A stretch of DNA of 64,000 nucleotides, from contig CANTFL010001460.1 in NCBI GenBank assembly GCA_947650285.1, positions 62,001 through 126,000 on the forward strand. Reading direction: 5' to 3'. Below the pieces are notes generated by a model that was not told where the DNA came from, did no database searches, and saw only the letters and a list, made by a program, of their open reading frames with translations. Of the stretch, positions 57,099 through 64,000 are shown in pieces. The stretch comes from Hyaloperonospora brassicae. Its lineage: Eukaryota; Oomycota; Peronosporomycetes; Peronosporales; Peronosporaceae. Each line of letters starts with the position of its first letter. Within the stretch, counting starts at the first letter, position 1. The position numbers and the translations under genes were made by a program.

Positions 57099-59280
57099 AT
57101 GTCGGCGATAAAACCTTATGGAGCCTCTTCTTCTCCTGATTTGGGCGAGTCTTCTCTTGTTTTTGGTAAGGTGACGCACGTCCGCTATCTTAAAACGGTC
57201 ATACGCCGAATCGCACCCGCATTTTTTCGGTACCTAGGTAACGACCGCTGCGTACGTTGATCGACCGACGATGGTAGGCATGGTCCCCGCTGTTTACAAT
57301 CGGTTGGAGAGCTGCGAGTAGATCGTGAATCGTATTTCAATCCCTTAAAGATGCTCTGAAAGAAGAGAATCACCGCGATTATTGGCTGGGGCAGTAGTTG
57401 AACCAGTTGCGTGAATTTGGGATTCAGTTGCCTGGATATGATAAGGTTCGCTTCGATCGCTTGTTTACCTCTATTTAGAAGGCTCGTTACTGCAGCAAAT
57501 AATGCGAAGGCGTCTTGAACAAGCGATAGGATCGGGTGGCTAAGATTCACGACTCGAGCGCTTGAAGACTTCCCTGTCCGAAGCTGTCTCATCTGACCCA
57601 GACAAGAGTCGGCGTGACCAGACTGCGGTTTGTGCGTCTCTCGAGAAGCAGCATCGGCAAGAGATCAGATCACTTTACCAGAATTTGAAATCCCGGATTT
57701 TCCAGCCCGAGTCGATCCGGGCTCTCCAGGGCGCCGACTCGAAGAAGTACCAGAGCGCCTTTGCCGTCGATCTGCAGAGGATAGCCGATCTCGAGAATCA
57801 GATAGCGTCATTCTCTACGCTGCGTTATCAACATGGCGCGGTTATCATGTTTCAGAAGCGGGAACTGGATCGACTGCGAAAGGTGATGGTGGATTTCCAC
57901 TCCGAAAATGTGTGTATTCAACGTAAGATCCAGGACCGGGAACATGATCGTGATGATACGATCGCCGATCGCGATCTCGCTGTAGCTGATCGCTATAAAC
58001 TTCGGGCTCATCTGGCTTAGCTAGAATCTGGTCGTGGGTTTGCTGCATCGTCAGTTCCAACTTCTTCGGACAGCAAGCGTAAACGGAGCGACAGTAACTA
58101 GGGTCTCCCGTCCAAGCGTTCTCGGGTTTCCGGAGACTCCTCTCCTCTGACCCCTACCAGGAATTCGACTCGATCTGCTCGCTTAAAGTCTTCTGCAGGA
58201 CCTACGCAAATACTCCCAGCCACGCGACCAGTTGATGCAGTGCAGACGGATTCTTCTAAGCCACGGAACAAGATCCAGCAATCAGGCAAGCCTGCATCGC
58301 GAACAAAGACAATCAAGTACACGTCGTCCTAGCCATCGGTCTTGACCACGCAATCAACTAGGTCATCTTCGGCGGAAAATTTCGCAAAATTATTTGAGTT
58401 GCTGCGAACGGGCGATCCTTTCAAGTCTACTGCATCCGCACCGGTAGCAGCCTCAGCGTACTTTCCATCTCACGGATGATCAGCTAAATCTCCGCGATCC
58501 CCTAAACCCAAGCTATCTGAATCGTCCAAGCGTTTACCCGGGGCGTGCCTAAAGGGCCGTGCAAATTCTCTTCCGGTTCAGCGGGCACGGTGATCTCCAT
58601 GAAGACGTCGCAAGAAGAGATGAAAAGTCGAGCGAATCCGGAGAATCGAGTTTCTTCGTAATCCGAGTTGAGTGATTTGTACATTTCTTTGGAAGATGCC
58701 ACCCGCGCCGAGCTATCTGGGTCGCGATCTACTTTCCGCAGGAGAGCTTCGACTTCTGCTAAATCGTAAAAACTTGATCGACCTGCATCCACGATCGTCA
58801 TTGAAGAATACAGCTCCAACTCGCAATCTTCTTCTAGACGACTCTTATGAAATCCAAGGTATCCAAGATCGATCTTCTACGCGATCCGTCAAGCGATTCG
58901 TCTGGCAGTCTCAGCATGTCCAGTGATGATCGCGAGGGCGTGAACAATCTGGTGTCTTCCGGCCAATATATTGCGCTGCCAAATACTCGTGTACCACGCG
59001 ATCAGTGAATTCCTGGGTACAGCTGTCGCGTTCCCCAATCAGCTTTTCAATAAGACCCTGGTCGTCACGTCGGGTCAGCTATACCAGTGTCGCTGAGCTG
59101 GAAGTGGAGTTCATGGTCAAGCAATTTTATAAGCCGAAATTCTTTCCGTTCTTCGCGTACAAGGCGCCGAAACCGTCGGTACTCCGGACTTATTAAGAGG
59201 CTCCCCAGTCGATTTCTTCTGAGTAGATTACGTCTCTCTTCAGCCAAGAGCCATGGAAAATTCTCGATCAAATGATCACG
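57099..59280 (+). pseudogene. Decayed plus-strand ORF: coiled coil plus Ser/Arg-rich region
   Basis: A likely start CACCATGTCGG gives MSAIKPYGASSSPDLGESS, then frameshifts. The clearest part (57562-58020, 152 residues) is an Arg/Gln/Asp-rich coiled coil with repeats such as DREHDRDDTIADRDLAVADR. Next comes a stretch rich in Ser, Thr, Pro, Arg and Lys with a possible nuclear signal (SKRKRSDS) and several stops, then GVNNLVSSGQYIALPNTRV near 58940-59000. I do not recognise a named family; composition suggests a Gag-like or accessory retroelement protein. It converges on the minus-strand pol of element E. A minus-strand frame also crosses 58502-58819, so the coding strand there is uncertain. Confidence 0.5.
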
Positions 59281-59887
59281 CCGATCTCCTTTCCAGTGAC
59301 TAGGTGGTTCAAGGAGTTGGTGTCAACGAATCGCGCGTTTGAAGATCGTCACCGACAGGCGCTATGCGAATCGACTCATGTTCTCCCCATCTCCAGTCGG
59401 CAGCTCCAGGCAGATCCGGAATGGGCTGAGTTTTGTTAAGACCGCCGGCAACGCCGATCGCGATCCGTACCTAGTCGGAAAAACTGTACCCTGCGTTATC
59501 CTTAAAGACGTGATCGACGGGCATTGCGACTTGGACATTATGTTAGACCCCGTCGTTTTACATTTTCCGACCTCGTAAGAGAAAATATTGTGGTGCCCTG
59601 GTCTAGAATGTAAGACGACCAAGATTCCAAAATTGATCACTGCATTGACGTTTGCTGACTCAGCCGAGCCGTGGCATAACATTTATCCGTCCGCGATCGC
59701 AAAATATCCTGGTTCTTCGATCACCCGTATCTCTGGCAAATTTTCCCGTGTTGATTGTCCATGAGCTGTCAGTCTCTTCGTTCAACATCAGTTTTCTTTT
59801 TTGTTTTAATCCTCGTAATTTTGTGTTGAAATCGTCTCCATGCCTCTTCCTCTCTTGAATCATGCTCGATCAGGTCGCTCTCCGTCT

Positions 59888-60007
59888 AGATCTCTCGCGA
59901 TCAAAGGTCCAGTAATCTGATGACCGCGATCAGATCTACCGCTATCCAGATCGCTCGCGATCAAAGATCCACTGATCTGATCACCGCGATCAGATCCACC
60001 GATGCTT
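59888..60007. repeat. Two tandem 60-bp repeats
   Basis: AGATC(T/G)CTCGCGATCAAAG recurs exactly 60 bp apart (59888 and 59948), followed by matching ATCTGAT(G/C)ACCGCGATCAGATC. GATC-rich like the block at 56530. It lies between the plus-strand ORF and the chromodomain of E. Confidence 0.85.
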
Positions 60008-60197
60008 ATAACTGGCAATCATTAATACTGCTCGACCTTCACCTGCGCGATCACGTCGGTAAACCTTTGATTGCCACATTCAAAACATCTTCCACCTTTC
60101 CACCTTCCCGTACAACCTTTCTGAACGTGACCTAAAGTCAACGACCTTACCCCCACTCAACCGCATTCTCCTCTTCATGCGACTGCATCACTTAAAA

Positions 60198-60473
60198 TTA
60201 ATTTTTCCGCACACGATTACGATCCCATTCTTGTGTCAACACTCCACAGTGTAAGTCGGCTTCGTCCACCCACGACGGATCCCCATATTCTTTCCAATAG
60301 ACTTTGAACTGTCGGTGCACCCTGCCATAACGTGTCCGCCGTCCTGATCGCATGTCCGTTATTCTCTCCACTTCGAACTCGTCTTCTTCTAGATAGCCTA
60401 CCCAAATGTCTTCTGGTAATAAATCTTCGTCAAAATAAACTCGATTTGCTTCGCTTATTATCAGTCGTTCCAT
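60198..60473 (-). pseudogene. Element E chromodomain
   Basis: A 91-residue frame with FEVERITDMRSGRR, FKVYWKEYGDPSWVDEADL, matching the chromodomain core (VERI, then Y.VYWKEY, then PSW..E). It is the best-preserved module of E and lies at the C-terminus of integrase. Confidence 0.82.
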
Positions 60474-60917
60474 CGGTAGATCCTAAAACAGTCGTACGAA
60501 TTTCAGCTTCGACACGTGAACCACTGGGAAGCCTTGGTAAGGCGTACCTGCCATTTCCAATCTCACCGCGTGATCCCCGCACTTGTCGATCACTCGTAAC
60601 GGTCCTTGCCACATATGTGCCAGTTTCCGAGCGTAAACCTCCTTTACCCAATTCAAAAATAGCCAAAATTGAAATCCGATGCATATGTCCAGCAGATCGC
60701 GATCCTGATTATGCTAATCAGCGCGATTTTTAATTGCTTCCTTCAGTCTACTGGACACTGTCGCTATCGCCCGTTGATAATGGCATTAATGCCAAACCGC
60801 TATCGTCATGGATCTCGATCTCGCGACGCGAAACTCCCCAGAATTAACGTGGCTTCCAACGTGAATGGCGGGTCCCAACCGTGAATCAAATATAATGGGG
60901 TGTCACCGCGAATACGA
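60474..60917 (-). pseudogene. Element E integrase C-terminal stretch, degraded
   Basis: The frame 60430-60684 on the minus strand (LRSETGTYVARTVTSDRQVRG, RYALPRLPSGS) looks like the region between integrase core and chromodomain. The rest is interrupted. Confidence 0.45.
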
Positions 60918-61617
60918 TCATTTGCGGTGTTGATCGCGTATGTCAATCGTTCGCATATTTACCCCAATCGCTCTGGTTATCGTCCGACGCATACATCTTG
61001 ATCGCTCTAGTTTAACGGTTGTATCATGCGCTCTTTTTTGCCGTTGCTTGTGGTCTAAAGGCCTTAGTAGCTCATTGTATCTGGCCCACGATCCGATTAA
61101 ACGCACGTAAGAAATCAGACATGAATCCTGGCTCTCGATCGTGAGTAATTGCTTTACTAGCGCCAAACCTTCTGAATACACATTTTTCGTAATTCTCCGC
61201 GATAGTTTGTGCGGTCCGAGATGCACTCGCCTTCGCAACCACATTTTTCGAGAACAGACCCAGATCAACAACTCTGTGTTCCCTTTGAACGATCGCGGCA
61301 ACGAAGGAAAATGATCCATCGCTAGAATCTGAAAAGGGTACGTCGTTTGTACGTTACCCGGCGAGCTGCTTCGATAGCAGGGGCGGCCTTTACCTGTCTC
61401 GCAACCCACACACTCTCCCACATACCTTTGCACACTTCGATATAAACCTTTTCACTAAAATTTCGGCTTGATCCTCTGGTAAAATCGACATATACCCTGG
61501 TGACCTCCCTCCAAACTGGTATGAGAATGACGTAACAAATTCTGCTGCAATAGCTCCGGGATCACCAACCGGCCTAGCTATACGCGATCTTCTGACTCTG
61601 TAGTTAATCTGGGACAA
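60918..61617 (-). pseudogene. Element E integrase
   Basis: The frame 60918-61433 has the zinc-binding CVGCETGKGRP, then FQILAMDHFPSLPRSFKGNTELLIWV with the first catalytic Asp, then SWARYNELLRP. 61390-61617 overlaps it and supplies a piece just before the zinc site. The second Asp and the Glu are not in a clear open frame. Confidence 0.7.
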
Positions 61618-61883
61618 AAGAGCAACAATTCGTCCTGATCGACCTCATAGTCCGGCGCGATCAGTGCACATGATTTTGCATTCGCTGATGCAATCGTAGA
61701 TACGTATCCAGTCAAATCGATCTTCAAGTCAAAGATCCAACTTTCTTCATCCTGCGCTGGTTCGATCCGCTCGATTCGTATCTTTTGAACGATCTCCTCT
61801 TAAACAATATGTGGCGAATGGCGTCGTCGTGCGATAGCACGGGTAATTGCAGCTACCCGCACTTTCAATTTCGTCCTGCGGGG

Positions 61884-62538
61884 TTACAGTAACTCATCTA
61901 ACCGATTAAGAGTCGCTATATTGTAGCGATCTTGGTCATCCATCACTATTTCACCTTTATCTTTCCGCAGAGCTTTACTTGCCAATCGATCTGCGCTTGC
62001 ATTCCAATCGCGTTTCACATGTAAGAAATCATGCTTTGGCCAGTATCGTAGTTTATTCATTCCTTTATGTCTCAGCTGTTGTAGACCCGAATCCTTGAAA
62101 TTACTTGCCACGCATATGTTTGATCACTAAACTTGAATCGCCACATATGATTACCCGTCCCCTGATCTGATCAGTCAACAAATCAAAACATTGAAGTAGT
62201 CCTCTATACTATGCTTTGTTGACCGTTAGATCAGGGACGAACTTAGATGTGGCAGCCACAACCTTCCAACCTGGTAATCTTCATTCGATCGCGCTGCATG
62301 CTCCACACTTTCTCTTCACTCTAGCAGACCCATCAAAACTAGCCACCCAGCGATTTTCTTCCTCTTCGACCGAAAGTGGGAGCATACTGATCGTTTTTCG
62401 TGGTTGTTTCCTCGGTGCAATCGCGATTAACATCTCATCCACTTCCTGTCGAGGTGTTATACTCGCTGCCAGAGTATCTAGTATCTCATTTTCACCCTTC
62501 TTACATCGACGGATCTCCAGTGTCCAGTTTGATAACAA
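61884..62538 (-). pseudogene. Element E RNase H region
   Basis: 62281-62538 has LSNWTLEIRRCKKGENEI, TLAASITPRQEVDEMLIAI and FDGSARVKRKCGACSAI, the start of an RNase H-like fold (D-G-S-A). 61884-62111 has the C-terminal part with LRYWPKHDFLHVKRDWNASADRLASKAL, where the Asp-rich ADRLASKAL resembles the last RNase H motif. The central part (about 62112-62280) is out of frame. Confidence 0.72.
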
Positions 62539-62903
62539 TGCAGCCCATCGTCATAATCTTCCATTGAGACCGGAATATTGGGGCAATCAGGCTAAGGTTA
62601 AATAACGCGTCAGCACAATGATCTCACGAGACACCAGCATGGTATAGCATATATCCAGCATCCTTAGCAATGCTGGCACCTCCTTCTCCATCATGCCATA
62701 GCTAACTTCGTTGGGCATCAGTGTACGGCTTGAAAAGTGACCGGCCATTACACCTTTTCATTTTTCTGCAGTAATGCACCCGACACAGCCTACTTTCTGG
62801 CGTACAACGCAATCACTAGCGGTCGATCCGGGTCAAAGTATTTCAAAAAGTGTGTAGTCGCTATCTTCTGTTTTAAGAAAGTGAACGCGATCTTTTCTTT
62901 TTT
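62539..62903 (-). pseudogene. Element E RT connection region, degraded
   Basis: The translation contains KIAFTFLKQKIATT, LKYFDPDRP and WPVTF with several stops, the usual stretch linking gypsy RT to RNase H. Confidence 0.6.
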
Positions 62904-63299
62904 CTAGCGACTTCTGTTTTTCAGATTTTGATCGCTCCCAGCGATTGGGTGTGACTCCCGATCGCCCTCAGCGATTAGGTAAGATTCCTGACCGCCCCCA
63001 GCAATTGGATGTAGTTCCTGATCGACCCCAGCAATAAGATACAATTCCTGATCGCCCCCAGCAATTGGATGCAATTCCTGATCATCACCAGGGATTGAGT
63101 GCATTTTTTGATCGCTCATATGGGCAATGTTATACCGCCGAGTTCGTCCTGCAACCCCCACTGTCGTTGGGTCGTCATACGCTCGACGTTTGTCATGGAA
63201 ATCGGCTTCCCGTAATTCGTACAGTACTGAGGCGTACACTGCAAAGTCTTCGATGAATCGGCTGTAATAGTTGAGACTCCCCAGAAACGATTGCATCAA
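62904..63299 (-). pseudogene. Element E RT C-terminus with decapeptide repeats
   Basis: Starts MQSFLGSLNYYSRFIEDF, a conserved block at the end of gypsy RT, then an acidic linker. That is followed by six decapeptide repeats of the type HPIAGGDQEL encoded by the 30-bp minisatellite at 62930-63109. The usual linker here is hydrophilic and variable, so the repeats may have been tolerated. Confidence 0.75.
62930..63109. repeat. Minisatellite, 6 x 30 bp
   Basis: Six exact-length units, each starting GATC or GACC (62930, 62960, 62990, 63020, 63050, 63080), with consensus GATCGCCCCCAGCAATTGGA then TGCAATTCCT. A partial seventh starts at 63110. The period is a multiple of three, so it keeps the minus-strand RT frame open. 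Confidence 0.92.
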
Positions 63300-64000
63300 C
63301 CGTAAAGTAGCAAGGAAATCGTATGTATATCAATGATCCTAGATCCTTTAAGTTTGATTCTAATATAGCCAAAGACACTTGATGACCCTGGTAGTCTACC
63401 TTGCGTCGTCCCTAAAAGCTCTTAGCCAGACCGATCGATAAATACCCTTGATTACACACATCTTACAATCGTTCCACTTTGCGGTAGAGAGATTCCCACT
63501 ATGAGGCCGGTATCAGTATACCGTCAATGTATGATCTTCGACCAAGGATCGACGTCTCCATGTCAGAATCCGGTTCCCCGTCGGTGAACTCATCAATAAG
63601 ATCCGGTAATCCCGAAGTGGTCGTAGGTGGATGTGTACCAAATCTTATTATATCCATATAACGCGATGTCGATCAGTCGTTGGTAAATCTGCGGGGCATT
63701 CTTCAATCGAAACGGCATCCTTAGCCATTCATACAGGCCTGATAGTGTAATAAGCGCCGAAATTGCTCTGGCTCGCGCCTTCATCTCCACCACCCAAAAA
63801 CCACTTGTCATGTCTTAAAAACAGTACCACATGGCTTTATCCATATCCTGCATCAAGTCGCTGATCAAAGGTATGGAGTAAACCATCAATATCGTCAGCC
63901 TTTTTCACACGTCTATAGTCGATGCATAATCGAATATCATCTTCATTCTTCTTTATGATCACCACGATCGGTGATGCCCACGGAGAAGTGGACGGGCGAA
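63300..64000 (-). pseudogene. Element E reverse transcriptase, N-terminal and core part
   Basis: Pieces in different frames: ASPIVVIIKKNEDDIRLCIDY at the window end, then GFWVVEMKARARAISALIT and LRMPFRLKNAPQIYQRLID in 63593-63811. These are RT blocks 2-4. The YxDD box is not in a readable frame. Truncated by the window edge. Confidence 0.75.

Larger units (their letters stand above)
60198..64000 (-). mobile_element. Ty3/gypsy retrotransposon E, 3' part, truncated by the window end
   Basis: The minus-strand order from 64000 down is RT, RT/RNase H linker, RNase H, integrase, chromodomain: the gypsy pol order. Wording differs clearly from A/B/C (ASPIVVI, LRMPFRLKNAPQIYQRLI, SFDGSARVK), so it is a separate lineage. 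Many stops and frameshifts. Gag and the 5' LTR would lie beyond 64000. Confidence 0.85.

Noticed and set aside
58502..58819. Minus-strand 105-codon frame opposite the plus-strand coiled-coil ORF
   Set aside because: Its composition is protein-like, so the coding strand here is uncertain, but it has no clear neighbours in the same orientation. Noted under the plus-strand pseudogene rather than called separately.

Overview
The window looks like a transposon-dominated, gene-free stretch of an oomycete nuclear genome, probably a downy mildew or Phytophthora relative. This rests on the Ty3/gypsy pol fragments, whose wording (FCVRKATGGWRIVHAF, ASPIVVI, FLGSLNYYSRFIED, FDGSARVKR) is the kind I associate with oomycete gypsy elements. 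I had no database to confirm it. I see no host protein gene, rRNA gene, CRISPR array or bacterial-type operon.

Layout. (1) 1-20327: a head-to-tail array of a ~2.62 kb unit, seven full copies and one truncated copy, open at the left edge of the window. Each unit carries a 442-bp LTR-like segment with ends TGTAACGGG...CCCGTTACA. (2) 20329-28138: gypsy element A on the minus strand, with 5' LTR, PBS, gag, protease, RT, RNase H, integrase and chromodomain all recognisable but frameshifted. A ~520-bp tRNA-like (SINE-like) insertion splits its integrase. (3) 28139-37100: AT-rich, no recognisable gene. (4) 37.1-39.3 kb: a diverged single relative of the array unit, ending in LTR 38858-39293. (5) 41263-48765: gypsy element B on the minus strand, a degraded relative of A with unlike LTRs. 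(6) 48766-53480: AT-rich, with one LTR-like piece. (7) 53.6-55.8 kb: element C, plus strand, 5' LTR, gag and protease only. Its protease segment is an inverted 799-bp copy of that of B. (8) 55.85-56.85 kb: a leader/LTR-like segment in minus orientation plus a GATC-rich block, related to parts of the array unit. (9) 57099-59280: a decayed plus-strand coiled-coil and Ser/Arg-rich ORF. (10) 60198-64000: element E, a second gypsy lineage on the minus strand (chromodomain, integrase, RNase H, RT), cut by the window end and carrying a 30-bp minisatellite in its RT/RNase H linker.

The most unusual signal is that element A is packed with short, often perfect hairpins: at least 23 with stems of 9-13 bp over about 6.5 kb. 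Several persist in B or C with changed loops or paired (compensatory) base changes. A second theme is how pieces were joined: the array stops about 18 bp inside where A's missing 3' LTR should begin, which suggests that the array grew from the 3' end of an A-like element interrupted by another element.
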